Positions 17,079 to 26,960 of a stretch of 64,000 bases of DNA are shown here, piece by piece. The translations under genes and the position numbers were made by a program. Under the pieces are notes generated by a model, which made no database searches, had not been told where the DNA came from, and saw only the letters and a program-made list of their open reading frames with translations. The stretch is taken from positions 1-64,000 of the forward strand of contig NZ_JANCMW010000001.1 of NCBI RefSeq assembly GCF_029207565.1, given 5' to 3'. Position 1 is the first letter of the stretch. Each line of letters opens with the position of its first letter. This DNA comes from Marinobacter iranensis. GTDB lineage: Bacteria; Pseudomonadota; Gammaproteobacteria; Pseudomonadales; Oleiphilaceae.

Positions 17079-17423
17079 ATGTCAGACAAATTTTTCTTCA
17101 AAGGCCGACAGGACGCACGCCAGCATCACACCGCTTACGGTGGTTTCCAGACCAATGCCAGTCAGAAGAGTGGCAGCAAGAAGTACCCGTTAACGTTGGT
17201 GGTGACCAGTGAGGCGCGCAAGCAGGAAATCGAGGCCAAGGTGGCCGAAGCCAGACTACATGCAAATATTACGGTTGATACCAGCGAAGGCGCTGTTGAA
17301 TCCATCACCGAACTGACCGTGCTTCTGAACAAAGGGGCGACGGTTACCACGGCGAAAGTCCCTTCCCGCAATGACCCGTGCAGCTGTGGCAGTGGCCTTA
17401 AATTCAAGAAGTGCTGTGGCTGA
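17079..17423 (+). CDS. PBPRA1643-family SEC-C zinc-motif protein
   Basis: A 114-residue protein with a characteristic N-terminus MSDKFFFKGRQDARQHHTAYGG and a C-terminal SEC-C motif, RNDPCSCGSGLKFKKCCG, whose cysteines bind zinc as in SecA. Length and both ends fit the PBPRA1643 SWIM/SEC-C family. The function is unknown. It is followed 28 bp later by a DUF3010 gene. Confidence 0.9.
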   Translation: MSDKFFFKGRQDARQHHTAYGGFQTNASQKSGSKKYPLTLVVTSEARKQEIEAKVAEARLHANITVDTSEGAVESITELTVLLNKGATVTTAKVPSRNDPCSCGSGLKFKKCCG

Positions 17424-17451
17424 GCGCGAATAGGCTATTGAGAGGAATGTC

Positions 17452-17883
17452 ATGATTATATGCGGAGTGGAACTGACCGGCAGCGATGCGGTGGTGTGTT
17501 TGCTGGATCTGGACCGGGGGCAGTTCAGCCTGCCGGAGTGCAAGGTGCGCAAGCTGTCGCTGAACAAGAACCACACCCGGGAAGACCTGAAGCAGTTCCA
17601 GGCGGCTTTTGCTGAATTGATGGCGGAGTACGGGGTGACGAACGTGGTGATCAAAGAGCGGATGCCCAAAGGCAAATTCGCCGGCGGCGCCATCAGCTTC
17701 AAACTGGAGGCCGCCATTCAACTGATTGCCGACGATGGTCTGGAGGTGAGGCTGCTCCCGCCAGCATTGATCAAGTCCACGCTGGCAGCCAAGCCGTTGC
17801 CGATTCCTTTTGCGGAGACCGGATTGAAGGTCTTTCAGGAAACCGCCTTTACCGCCGCGTATGTGGGGCAGATGGCGAAATAG
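17452..17883 (+). CDS. DUF3010 protein
   Basis: A 143-residue cytosolic protein matching DUF3010: starts MIICGVELTGSDAVVCLLD and contains VIKERMPKGKFAGGAISFKLEAAIQL. The RNase-H-like start (acidic residue in a first strand, later Glu in KERMPKG) hints at a nuclease-like fold, but this is speculative. Probably transcribed with the SEC-C gene. Confidence 0.82.
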   Translation: MIICGVELTGSDAVVCLLDLDRGQFSLPECKVRKLSLNKNHTREDLKQFQAAFAELMAEYGVTNVVIKERMPKGKFAGGAISFKLEAAIQLIADDGLEVRLLPPALIKSTLAAKPLPIPFAETGLKVFQETAFTAAYVGQMAK

Positions 17884-18067
17884 CCTGTCGGCTTTTGTTT
17901 CGCGGTAGCGACTCTTTTACAGCTATCTCAATATGCGACCTGGATCAGTGTCGAAACCAGACAGATGTCCTAAGATTGGGGGTATTACTGCCAACATCTA
18001 TGCTTTCATAAGGTTTTCACCGACAGGTGTTGGAAGATGATGAGCGTCCGGCCCACAAGGAAGGTGT

Positions 18068-19927
18068 ATGAGCAGTATCTCAGAGGAAGAGTTCATTCAG
18101 TTGGTGCGTAAGGCCGAGCAGGAAACGATCACCAACCCCCGCCGCTATCTGATCAAACTGGCGTTGTTTGCCATGTTGGGTTACATCGTAATCTTCGGTG
18201 TGCTGCTTGCCCTGCTTGGCTTTGCCGGTGGCCTGGTGGCCGCTGCGTTTTTCAGTACCGCCCTGATTTTCTTTCTACTAAAGAAAAAGCTGATTTTTGT
18301 CATCCTGTTGGCGATTTGGGTGCTGTTGCGGGCGTTGTGGGTCCGGTTTGAAGAGCCGGAAGGCTATACGCTTACCCGCAAGGAGTTCCCGCGGCTGTTC
18401 GAGGAAATCGACCAGCTTGGTAAACAGCTGAAGGCGCTGAAAATTCATCGGGTTATTCTGGATAACCAGCTTAATGCAGCTGTGATCCAGCACCCGCGGC
18501 TTGGGGTATTTGGTTGGCACCAGAATTACCTGGTTGTCGGTTACCCCCTGATGCTGACTTTATCCCCCGAAGAGATGCGTTCGGTCCTGGCCCACGAGTT
18601 TGGCCACCTGTCCGGTAACCATGGCCGGTTCCATGGCTGGATCTATCGGGTGCGGCTGAGCTGGCTTCAGGTGATGTCGGCGTTTGAGGATGGCCAATCC
18701 TGGGGCGCTTCGCTGATGCGTAAGTTCTTTAACTGGTACTCGCCGAAGTTCGAGGCTTACTCCTTCGCCCTTGCCCGTAGCAACGAATACGAGGCGGATG
18801 CCATAGCCGCGGAACTGACCTCGTCGCGGACCGCGGCGAGCGCCCTGGTGAATGTTTATGCAACGGCCCCCTATATCGATGATCACTACTGGAAGAGCTA
18901 CTTCCAGCATGCGGACAAAGTGGCGGAGCCGCCATTTGCCCCTTTCGCGGGGTTGGCGAGTTTTCTGGATCGCAACCCGTTGACGAGGGAGGAAATGAAG
19001 GGGCGCATTGATGCGGAAATGCAGGTGGAGACCCATTACGCCAATACCCACCCAAGCCTGCGGGATCGTCTCCAGAACCTGGGGCAGCAACCGCCGGAGG
19101 TGGCGACTCCTGAAGTGAGTGCTGCAGATGCCTGGCTGGGAGACTCTGGTCGTCAGGTGATGCTGGATTTCGACCAGCAGTGGCTGGCCATGAACAGCGA
19201 CGCCTGGCGGGAACGGTTCGAGTACGTAGCCAATGCCAGGGAACAGTTGCAAAAACTTGAGGGCAGGGCACCTGCCGAGCTTTCCGATGATGAGTTGTGG
19301 AACTATGCCTGCTGGTCGCGGGAGTTTGTATCTGATGACCAGGCCTTGCCACTGTTTCAGACCTTTCAGGGACGCGATCCCGAAGCGTTGGGGTGTGCTT
19401 TTTACATCGGCTGCATCCTGTTGCAGCGCGGCGATGAAGCGGGGCTGGAGCACCTGGCGCTGGCCCGCACCAGTCCCAATCTCATTGGCGACTGCGCCCA
19501 CCTCGGCTACCAGTTCCTCCAGGATAAGGGTAAGGAGGCTGAAGCCGACGCCTGGTGGCAGGCGTCATTGGACCAGCAGGATATCTTTATTGCCGCCCAG
19601 CAGGAACGCCAGAGTGTTGGCCCCAAGGATACGCTGGTGCAACCGGAGATTCCGGCCGAATTACTGGAGCAGTTGGTGGCCAACCTCAGGCACCAGCCCA
19701 AGGTTGGGAGGGTTTGGCTGGCACAGAAGCCGGTCCGACACCTGCCGGAGCACCCGGTGTATATCCTGGCTTTCAAGGCCAGGGGCTGGGTCTTCTCCAT
19801 CGACAAACTGCAGGCCCAGGTGGCCGAGCAGTTGGATGTGGAGGGCAACTTCTTCGTAGTCTGTAAGTCCGGCGACGGTAAGTCGCTGGCGAAGAAGGTC
19901 ATCAAGAAGGGGCGGCGGATTGTCTAG
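18068..19927 (+). CDS. M48-family membrane metalloprotease
   Basis: A 619-residue protein with two N-terminal transmembrane helices (about residues 30-75). The zinc motif HEFGH is at His176-His180 (VLAHEFGHLSGNH), and the third ligand is in SNEYEADAIAAEL. A long C-terminal half with TPR-like helices follows. It resembles HtpX/Ste24-type proteases but with a large extra C-terminal domain, so it is not HtpX itself. Its last 26 bp overlap the convergent DUF4153 gene. Confidence 0.85.
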   Translation: MSSISEEEFIQLVRKAEQETITNPRRYLIKLALFAMLGYIVIFGVLLALLGFAGGLVAAAFFSTALIFFLLKKKLIFVILLAIWVLLRALWVRFEEPEGYTLTRKEFPRLFEEIDQLGKQLKALKIHRVILDNQLNAAVIQHPRLGVFGWHQNYLVVGYPLMLTLSPEEMRSVLAHEFGHLSGNHGRFHGWIYRVRLSWLQVMSAFEDGQSWGASLMRKFFNWYSPKFEAYSFALARSNEYEADAIAAELTSSRTAASALVNVYATAPYIDDHYWKSYFQHADKVAEPPFAPFAGLASFLDRNPLTREEMKGRIDAEMQVETHYANTHPSLRDRLQNLGQQPPEVATPEVSAADAWLGDSGRQVMLDFDQQWLAMNSDAWRERFEYVANAREQLQKLEGRAPAELSDDELWNYACWSREFVSDDQALPLFQTFQGRDPEALGCAFYIGCILLQRGDEAGLEHLALARTSPNLIGDCAHLGYQFLQDKGKEAEADAWWQASLDQQDIFIAAQQERQSVGPKDTLVQPEIPAELLEQLVANLRHQPKVGRVWLAQKPVRHLPEHPVYILAFKARGWVFSIDKLQAQVAEQLDVEGNFFVVCKSGDGKSLAKKVIKKGRRIV

Positions 19928-21698
19928 ACTCTCTGAAATAGTGGATATTCGGCTGAATGAGGTAGAAACACTGGCCGTCGGTAAATGCAACAAACGGGCT
20001 TTCCACCGGAACCAGTTTCGTATCTTCAGTAAAGCCGGCTTCGCCGGACTCATGACAGCCAGGGCTGGATAGTCCTCCGATGGCTTTCATGCTTCCCGAT
20101 TCACTGCTGTAAGCATTCCCCGATATGTAAGAGCCGTGCCGGTTCGTGACCAGTAACCAGTAGGCAATGCCGCTGTGGGGTTGTGTCTTGACCAGTTGGC
20201 ATTGTTTGGGTGTGCTCAGGCAGTATTCGTTGTTCTTTGCCAGTATGTCGAGCAGTGGTTCCGGTATGATCGTACCCTGGGGTATGACCATAAACATGTC
20301 CGCCACCGCCTGGCGATCATTCTTGTCCACCACCGGTTTGTGTTTCCAGCGCGTGTCCTGCTTGAGCACGGCGTCTACGCGATCGGCGACCAGCGGATTC
20401 TGCTTTGCAAACTCCGAGCCCTGCAGCTTTCTCAACTCCATGACCCCATAGGCTCCCAAGTTGAAACGCAGGTAGTTGTAGTCAAACGTGTCCGCCTCGA
20501 CGTCACCGTTCAACAATCGATTGACCTGGCTTTCGGCAGCCCAGGCCCGCATGTCTGCGGCAGGGGTATTCACCAGCATCAGTACCCCGGCGACCACAAA
20601 GGCCAGGACCTTGTTAGCACTCTGGATTGCCCCCAGGGCGCGGGTGCGCCTCAGCAGAATCAACACTGAATAGCTGAGTGTGAAACCGGCGATCAGCAGT
20701 TGGATGGTGGCTGCCCATAGGCGATCGACGGTCAGGCCGTATTGCTCGATACGCAGCCCAAGCGCCCACGCAGCCAACAGCGAATTGAGAGGGAGCAGGA
20801 ACACGCCGAATATTACCAGCGCCTGTATCCATGTCGGGTAAGGGGGATGTTCGGGGTTTTCGCTCAGCACTGAGTTGAAGAAGAACAACAGTACGATCGC
20901 GAGGGACATCATCAGTACCGCTGCATGACCTGTCTCCCAGATATTGGTCACGCCGGTGAATGGCAGGGCGCCCAGGAACAGTATGCCAATCAGTGCGGCC
21001 AGGGGTAGCAGGGCCTTGATCAGCACTTCGCACATGGATTGTACGGTGGCAACCAGTCGGATGCGTTCGCGAATCAGCACCAGCCCCCAACCGCCGACAA
21101 ACGCGCTGGCGGGGTAGAGGAAGACGGGTTCCTCGAACAATTCCTCGAAGAAAGAGACGCCGATGATGTCAAAAAGTTCGCCCCACAGGACCAGCAATAA
21201 CCAGAACGTTCCAAGGAAAAGTCCGAGCAGGGCGAGGGTCAGGGCATGTTGCCAGGAATGTTCCAGCAACTGGCGGTAGTCAAACCGTGGCGTGCGGTTG
21301 ATGCACCAGATGCGGAAGTATAACGCCAGGATAAACAGCGATACCCCGACGCTGACGAAGAAGATGAATGTGAAATAGGATCGGTCCGGAAGCTCCAGGC
21401 CGGCACCCCACCTGAGCCATCCCAAGTGCCAGCCCAGTCCGAACAGGAGCGGCCCAACCGTCGCAGCCGCCCAGGCGTTGCGCCTTTCCGTCACCCGTTC
21501 CAGACCAAGATAGAAGAACACCGGCAATCCGCCCGCCAGTGCGTAGAAGGCCATCAGCCAGCGTGGATCGCTGGCAGGCCATACCTCGTGGTCGATGGAG
21601 AGGTGTAACAGATACAGGGTAAAGCCCTGCACCACTGCCAGTATGATCAGGCCATAGCGGCTGACGGTGTCCAATCGGGTGTTGCCATGGGCTTCCAT
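19902..21698 (-). CDS. DUF4153 polytopic membrane protein
   Basis: A 598-residue inner-membrane protein with about 11-12 helices in the first 400 residues and a soluble C-terminal region (from about 410) predicted outside the membrane. The arrangement and blocks such as FDYRQLLEHSWQHALTLALLGLFLG fit DUF4153. The function is unknown. Its 3' end overlaps the M48 gene tail-to-tail. Confidence 0.82.
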   Translation of the reverse strand: MEAHGNTRLDTVSRYGLIILAVVQGFTLYLLHLSIDHEVWPASDPRWLMAFYALAGGLPVFFYLGLERVTERRNAWAAATVGPLLFGLGWHLGWLRWGAGLELPDRSYFTFIFFVSVGVSLFILALYFRIWCINRTPRFDYRQLLEHSWQHALTLALLGLFLGTFWLLLVLWGELFDIIGVSFFEELFEEPVFLYPASAFVGGWGLVLIRERIRLVATVQSMCEVLIKALLPLAALIGILFLGALPFTGVTNIWETGHAAVLMMSLAIVLLFFFNSVLSENPEHPPYPTWIQALVIFGVFLLPLNSLLAAWALGLRIEQYGLTVDRLWAATIQLLIAGFTLSYSVLILLRRTRALGAIQSANKVLAFVVAGVLMLVNTPAADMRAWAAESQVNRLLNGDVEADTFDYNYLRFNLGAYGVMELRKLQGSEFAKQNPLVADRVDAVLKQDTRWKHKPVVDKNDRQAVADMFMVIPQGTIIPEPLLDILAKNNEYCLSTPKQCQLVKTQPHSGIAYWLLVTNRHGSYISGNAYSSESGSMKAIGGLSSPGCHESGEAGFTEDTKLVPVESPFVAFTDGQCFYLIQPNIHYFRESRQSAAPS

Positions 21699-21882
21699 AT
21701 GATGTTCTTCCTTGTCTCAGTCCTTTGGGGATTCTGGTTACCTTTTGATACAAATTTTGGTCGAAATTTAACAAAATTTTCCATTCTGCGAAGATATCCT
21801 GCAAATCGAAATATGGTCGCAAATGCAACTATTAGCAAAATCGCAGCCGAGCCGCGGGAACATAACTCAAAAGGAAGCAGGG

Positions 21883-24195
21883 ATGAACCATTCTGACACC
21901 AGCAAGTTGCCGTCTGAAGACCTCGAGACCGAAAGACTTCGCTTGAATCGACGCCAATTCATGGCTCACGCTGTGGCGTTTATGTCGCTGACGATGGTCG
22001 GTTGCCGGGATCTTATTGAGATAACCTCACCAGATGGGGCCAGTGCAGATGGCTCTAACTCGCTGAATTCAGGATCATCAGGTTGCAGAATAGCGGATAG
22101 CATATCGCCAGACATTGAGGCGCGCACCAGCTTCCTCCATCCCGGGCTCCTCAACACGGCGGCTGACTTCGAGCGGATGCGACAGAAGATTGATGAAGGC
22201 GCCGAACCCTGGGCCAGCGGTTGGGCTGCGTTAACATCGAGTTACGCATACTCCCTGTCACAGCCGCTTCGGCCAACCGAGGAGGTTACTCGTCCGGGCA
22301 ACGTCGCGAGCATGATTATCGATATGCAGCAGACCTACGCGTATGCATTGGTCTGGAAGATAACCGGGGATACCCGTTACGGGGACAAGGCGGTTGAATA
22401 TCTCGACGCCTGGTCATCGACCATGACCTCGCTGACAGGCAATGCGGACCGCTTCCTTGCGTCCGGGCTTTATGGTTGCCAGTGGGCCTGTGCCGGCGAA
22501 ATAATGCGTACCTACGATGGCTGGAGCCCGGAAGGCCTGGCCCGCTTCCAGGGTATGTTGAGCGACATCTTCCTGCCGATGTGCCGCCAGTTTCTTCGAG
22601 AGCATAACGGTACTGAATGGACGAAAATCACGAATTACTGGGCAAACTGGGATCTCGCCAACATGTGCGGGATGCTCGCTATTGGCGTTTTCTGCGATGA
22701 TGCGGAGGCCTACAATGAAGCGATCGAGTACTTCACAAGCGGACGTGGCAACGGTGCCATCGACCACGCGGTACAGTTTGTCCATCCGGGGCACCTTGGC
22801 CAGTGGCAGGAAAGTGCGCGGGATCAGGGGCATACCACGCTCGGGATCGCGCTCATCGGATGTTTCTGTGAGATGGCCTGGAATCAGGGCGACGACCTCT
22901 ACAGCCACCGCAACAACCGGGTGCTGGCAGCTGCGGAATATGTCGCCGCGATGAACCACCGGCTCCCTTCCGGGGAGTTCCCCGAATTGCCCTTTGCCCC
23001 TTTCCGCAATGTGCACGGCACCTCCGGGGAGATTTCCGGTATCGGGCGCCCCCACGGCCGTGCTTTCTGGGAGGTTATCTATAACCACTATGTTAACCGC
23101 CTTGGGCTTTCCGCTCCCTGGGTGTCGCGGATGGTGGAACGGCATCGCCCCGAGGGAATAAGCCGTGGGGGCGGCGATCAACCTGCTTTCGGGACACTGA
23201 CGTTTTCGTCTGGCTCACCGTCTGGCGATACGCCGCCTAGCGGTTTGACCGCCCGGATTATCGATGGAGCCGTGCGGCTGGACTGGTGGGGTAGTGCCTT
23301 CGCCGAGCACTATGACGTCCAGCGTTCTGTTTCGACCTGTGAAGGCTATCGTACCGTCGCCACCCTGGGGGCAGATGAAACACGCACGTACACCGATAAT
23401 CCCGGTGACGGCACCTGGTACTACCGGATTACCGCCAGTACAGCGCAGGAAACACTCGTAAGCCATGAGGTCGCCATGGTAACCATGCCCGGCGAACTCA
23501 TTTTCCACTTGCCGCTGGATGAGGGTAGCGGCACGCATGCGGCGGATGCCACCGGGCGCACCGGTGGCGCTACACTCAAGGGCAGTGCCAGTTGGGGCGC
23601 CGGGCACGATGGCCTTCCCTGCCTGGACCTGCCTGGTGCCGACGATGCCTGTGTGAAGTTACCGCCCAACCTTCTGAAGGACGTATCGGACGTTACGATT
23701 GCCGTGTGGGTTCGTGTTCCGTCAACGCCACCCCGTAACAGCTGGCTTTTTTCCTTCGGTCACAACGACGTCAGTTATTTCGGCTGTCGTGCGAATCAGA
23801 GGCATGATACCTGGGCGGATAGTATGCGCTGTGAAATCACCAAGAATACGAGCGACTATACGTCCGGGATAATCCATTCACATCGTTTTCATCCGCAGCA
23901 GTGGCTGGGAAACCCCGACGGAACGTTCGATTCAGGGGCCTCCAAGGTCGGTCAATGGGTGCATATTGCAATGACGCTCAAGGGGCGGCTTGGCCTTCTA
24001 TACATCAATGGCGAGGCGACCAATTCCGGCGAGGACATGCCGATGGCTCCCTTCCAGTTGGACGACACTCCTCAGAACTGGCTGGGACGGGCCACCAACG
24101 GGTGGGATCCTCTGTTCAGGGGACGCTTGCAGGATTTCAGGATCTATAACCGGGCGCTGAGCGCCACGGAGATTAGCCACCTGGCCAACGGCTAG
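21883..24195 (+). CDS. Tat-exported lipoprotein: alginate-lyase-like domain + FN3-like + LamG
   Basis: A 770-residue protein; start ATG 21883 follows AAGGAAGCAGGG. The signal carries a twin-arginine motif NRRQFM (Arg23-24) and a lipobox ending at Cys41 (LTMVGC), so it is a Tat-dependent lipoprotein. Residues about 75-400 look like an alginate-lyase (PF05426-type) alpha toroid (YALVWKITGDTRYGDKAVEYLDAW, ITNYWANWDLANMCGMLAIG). Residues about 440-530 are FN3-like, and 535-770 form a LamG/concanavalin-type domain starting FHLPLDEGSGTHAADATG. It probably cleaves an acidic polysaccharide at the cell surface. It stands alone, without other polysaccharide genes. Confidence 0.78.
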   Translation: MNHSDTSKLPSEDLETERLRLNRRQFMAHAVAFMSLTMVGCRDLIEITSPDGASADGSNSLNSGSSGCRIADSISPDIEARTSFLHPGLLNTAADFERMRQKIDEGAEPWASGWAALTSSYAYSLSQPLRPTEEVTRPGNVASMIIDMQQTYAYALVWKITGDTRYGDKAVEYLDAWSSTMTSLTGNADRFLASGLYGCQWACAGEIMRTYDGWSPEGLARFQGMLSDIFLPMCRQFLREHNGTEWTKITNYWANWDLANMCGMLAIGVFCDDAEAYNEAIEYFTSGRGNGAIDHAVQFVHPGHLGQWQESARDQGHTTLGIALIGCFCEMAWNQGDDLYSHRNNRVLAAAEYVAAMNHRLPSGEFPELPFAPFRNVHGTSGEISGIGRPHGRAFWEVIYNHYVNRLGLSAPWVSRMVERHRPEGISRGGGDQPAFGTLTFSSGSPSGDTPPSGLTARIIDGAVRLDWWGSAFAEHYDVQRSVSTCEGYRTVATLGADETRTYTDNPGDGTWYYRITASTAQETLVSHEVAMVTMPGELIFHLPLDEGSGTHAADATGRTGGATLKGSASWGAGHDGLPCLDLPGADDACVKLPPNLLKDVSDVTIAVWVRVPSTPPRNSWLFSFGHNDVSYFGCRANQRHDTWADSMRCEITKNTSDYTSGIIHSHRFHPQQWLGNPDGTFDSGASKVGQWVHIAMTLKGRLGLLYINGEATNSGEDMPMAPFQLDDTPQNWLGRATNGWDPLFRGRLQDFRIYNRALSATEISHLANG

Positions 24196-24265
24196 TTCGG
24201 TAGCACGGCACTCTCGGCGATGCCCGGCTGCGATCCAGGACAAAGCTGATAATCGGGGCCTCTGA

Positions 24266-25240
24266 TCACGACATGCTGGCCAGACAACTCAGCGACAAGT
24301 CCTTCTCCAGCCGATAGGTATCGAAATCCCGGGCCAGGAACAGCTGGCCCTGGTAGTGCTGCATGGCTTCGGCCGCCAGTTGGTTGATATGGGGCACTCC
24401 GCCTGGTCCGGACTGATAGCGGGAGCTGAAGTGGGTAAGCACCAGGTTGGGCAATTGGGCCTGTTGGGCAAACCGTGCCACCTGTTCAGCGGAGCTGTGT
24501 TGTGGCCAGGGGCCGACACGGTCGGACACGTCCTGGGTGTAGGTGGCCTCGTGGATAAGCACATGGGCGCCGTCGCAGGCATTGGCCAGCAGATCCGGGG
24601 TGTCGTTGTCGCCGGCGACGATCAGGCGTCGGGCTACGCGGGGTATGTGTGTGTACTCTTCACTCCTGAGCAGTCGGCCGTCCTCCAGCGTTATGTCCTT
24701 TCCTTTTTGCAGTTCGCCCCAGTGGGGTCCAGGTTCTACGCCGTCCTCCCGAAGCTTGTCCTGTAGCAGTTGTCGCTCCAGGTTGCGCTCGGTGAACAGG
24801 TAGGCACGGCAGGCCACGCGATGGGACAGGGCAACATTGGTCACTGCGAAGTGCTCATCCTCCCAGTGGAAGTCCGGTGCCTCGGAATCGATAAAGTTCA
24901 GGGGATAGCTGAGGCTGGAGTCGCTGTTTTCGAGCACTGTTTCGACGAAACGTTGCACCTGGCCCGGAGCAATGACATCCAGTGGTTCCGTGCGGCCATT
25001 CATGGAGGCACTGGTGAGCAGCCCCGGCAGGCCGAAGGTGTGGTCGCCGTGGATATGGGTGATGAATAGGGCCCGTAACTGCATGACCGAGTAACGGGTG
25101 CGCAGCAACTGGTGCTGGGTGCCTTCACCACAGTCCACCAGGTACCAGGGCTTGGGGCCGGAATGGCACAGGGCCAGGGCGCTCACATTACGTGACCGTG
25201 TGGGTGTGCCGGCGGATGTGCCCAGGAAGGTGAATTCCAC
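24266..25240 (-). CDS. rnz: Ribonuclease Z (metallo-beta-lactamase fold tRNA 3' endonuclease)
   Basis: A 324-residue MBL-fold protein. The metal motif THIHGDH is at residues 61-67, with an upstream FLGTSAGTPTRSRNVS start typical of RNase Z. The downstream ligands are in NVALSHRVACRAY, VAGDND and LIHEATY, and the C-terminal LTHFSSRY gives the last His. It processes tRNA 3' ends. It lies 4 bp after tenA on the same strand, forming a two-gene unit. Confidence 0.88.
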   Translation of the reverse strand: MEFTFLGTSAGTPTRSRNVSALALCHSGPKPWYLVDCGEGTQHQLLRTRYSVMQLRALFITHIHGDHTFGLPGLLTSASMNGRTEPLDVIAPGQVQRFVETVLENSDSSLSYPLNFIDSEAPDFHWEDEHFAVTNVALSHRVACRAYLFTERNLERQLLQDKLREDGVEPGPHWGELQKGKDITLEDGRLLRSEEYTHIPRVARRLIVAGDNDTPDLLANACDGAHVLIHEATYTQDVSDRVGPWPQHSSAEQVARFAQQAQLPNLVLTHFSSRYQSGPGGVPHINQLAAEAMQHYQGQLFLARDFDTYRLEKDLSLSCLASMS

Positions 25241-25244
25241 TTGC

Positions 25245-25913
25245 TCAGTCGCTCCCCTTTAGCCCCATCTCCCAGAAATCGATCTCAAGCCGGGTAGCAT
25301 CGCTGAATATCCGGGTGAGCTGTTCGAACCGGGAAGGCGATACGTCGGCCAGCCTCTCATCCAGCCAGCGGATTTCCGCCTGCATGGCGTCCTGGAACTC
25401 GTCGCTTTCGTACATGGCGATCCAGGCATCGTAGGGGTTGCCGTCGCCCCGAATGGTGTCCGGCCGGCCGTTTAGCCAGTTGGCGATTTCGCCATAACCC
25501 ACCATGCAGGGTGAGAGCGCAACGTGCAGGTCCAACAGATCGCCCCGGTTGCCGGTGTCGAGCACGTAACGTGTGTAGGCGAGAGTGGCCCGGGCTTCCG
25601 GGAGGTTGGCAAGCTCTTGCTCTGATATGCCCCATTCCTTGCAGTAGCTGATGTGGAGGTCCAGTTCTACATCCACGATGGCCTGTAACCCTTCTTTGGC
25701 ATGCCGGAGATCTGACAGGGTCGGGCTTTTATAGGCGGCCAGGGCGTATGCCCGGGCAAACTGGATCAGGAACAGGTAATCCTGCTTGAGGTAGTGCTGG
25801 AAAGCCTCCGGGGCCAGCGTTGCGTCGCCCAGTTGCTTTACGAAGCTATGTTCGATGTAGGCACGCCATTCGTTATGGCAGCTGTTTTCGAGGTCTTTGA
25901 ACTGGTAGGGCAT
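25245..25913 (-). CDS. tenA: TenA-family thiaminase II / aminopyrimidine aminohydrolase
   Basis: A 222-residue all-helical TenA protein. The catalytic Cys is Cys136 in LSPCMVGYGEIA, with Asp/Glu residues in the VDVELDLH and WDMYES-type blocks; length is usual. TenA hydrolyses aminomethyl-pyrimidine for thiamine salvage. Start ATG 25913; the frame is open further upstream but MPYQFKDLENSCHNEW is the natural N-terminus. No TPP riboswitch was seen in the 144 bp upstream. It is divergent from the AEC carrier. Confidence 0.88.
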   Translation of the reverse strand: MPYQFKDLENSCHNEWRAYIEHSFVKQLGDATLAPEAFQHYLKQDYLFLIQFARAYALAAYKSPTLSDLRHAKEGLQAIVDVELDLHISYCKEWGISEQELANLPEARATLAYTRYVLDTGNRGDLLDLHVALSPCMVGYGEIANWLNGRPDTIRGDGNPYDAWIAMYESDEFQDAMQAEIRWLDERLADVSPSRFEQLTRIFSDATRLEIDFWEMGLKGSD

Positions 25914-26057
25914 GTTGTCTCCATTTCGCTCTACAGATTCAGGAAAGATCTTTTCCGCACAATCGTAATATACAGAACAGATCTGCTGCCGGGCCAACGG
26001 ATAAATGTGTTAAATTCCGCGCACTCTCAGCCGGAAAACGTTTCTCTTGCTTTGCCT

Positions 26058-26939
26058 ATGATCCAGCATCTCTCAGAAGCCCTGTTCCCCCTGCTGTCAC
26101 TGATCGCCCTCGGCGCGGTTCTTGGCCGTAAAACGGATTTTTTCGATGGCAAGGCGCTGTCCGGGCTGGTGACCGCCGTGGGCATTCCCGCGCTGTTGCT
26201 CCACTCGGTGTTGAGCATGAATATGGACATATTCGGGATGGGGGCCCTCGTCGGTATTACCGTGGTCTGGCTGTTGGTCATGGTGGTGGTCACCGGGTTG
26301 TTACTAGCGTTGGCCGGCTTGCCGGTGAGGTCCTATCTGCCGGCGCTGGTGCACCCGAACACCGGCAACATGGGGATACCGGTGTGCTTTGCGTTGTTCG
26401 GGCCTCAGTCGCTGGGGCTGGCGGTGGTGATTTCGTCGGTGATTCAGGTCAGCCACTTTACGCTGGGGATCGGATGCCTGTCCGGGCGCCTATCGGTACG
26501 CGCCATGCTTAGAAACGGTCCGGTTCTGGCGTTGATTGCCGGGGCACTTCTGCTCGCGGCCGATATTCGTCTGCCAGGCCCGGTAATGACTACCCTGGAT
26601 ATGCTTGGTTCCATCACCATCCCGGTCATGCTGATGCTTCTTGGCAGCTCCATTGCCAGCCTGAAGCTGTCCGGTGCCAGGGATATGCTCAGGCCGCTGG
26701 TGTTCAGCTTTTATCGGCCGCTGGCAGGCCTTGCCCTGGCATGGCTGTTGTTGCTGGTCTGGCCGTTGACCGACCTGGAGGCGCAGGTGTTTCTGATCCA
26801 GTGCGCCATGCCGGTAGCGGTTATGAGCTATGTGCTGGCCGTTCGATACCAGGGACCGTCGCAGGAGATAGCGCTTACCATCCCCCTGTCCCTGGTGGTT
26901 TCTTTGGGGGTGGCTGTGGCTTTCGCCCTGTTTTGGTAG
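26058..26939 (+). CDS. AEC-family (auxin efflux carrier-like) transporter
   Basis: A 293-residue inner-membrane protein with ten predicted helices in two halves. Family blocks are YLPALVHPNTGNMGIPVCFALFG (broken helix with Asn-Thr-Gly-Asn) and a C-terminal IQCAMPVAVMSYVLA. It probably transports small organic acids or amino acids. Start ATG 26058 gives the expected first helix. It is divergent from tenA. Confidence 0.86.
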   Translation: MIQHLSEALFPLLSLIALGAVLGRKTDFFDGKALSGLVTAVGIPALLLHSVLSMNMDIFGMGALVGITVVWLLVMVVVTGLLLALAGLPVRSYLPALVHPNTGNMGIPVCFALFGPQSLGLAVVISSVIQVSHFTLGIGCLSGRLSVRAMLRNGPVLALIAGALLLAADIRLPGPVMTTLDMLGSITIPVMLMLLGSSIASLKLSGARDMLRPLVFSFYRPLAGLALAWLLLLVWPLTDLEAQVFLIQCAMPVAVMSYVLAVRYQGPSQEIALTIPLSLVVSLGVAVAFALFW

Positions 26940-26960
26940 ATGTGGGTGCGTTGAGGCGTA

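Noticed and set aside
18560..19501. 313-codon open frame opposite the M48 protease
   Set aside because: Antisense to the HEFGH-containing protease; no independent support.
25914..26057. TPP riboswitch before tenA
   Set aside because: No THI-box-like conserved stretches (CUGAGA, or the paired 3' element) in the 144 bp upstream.
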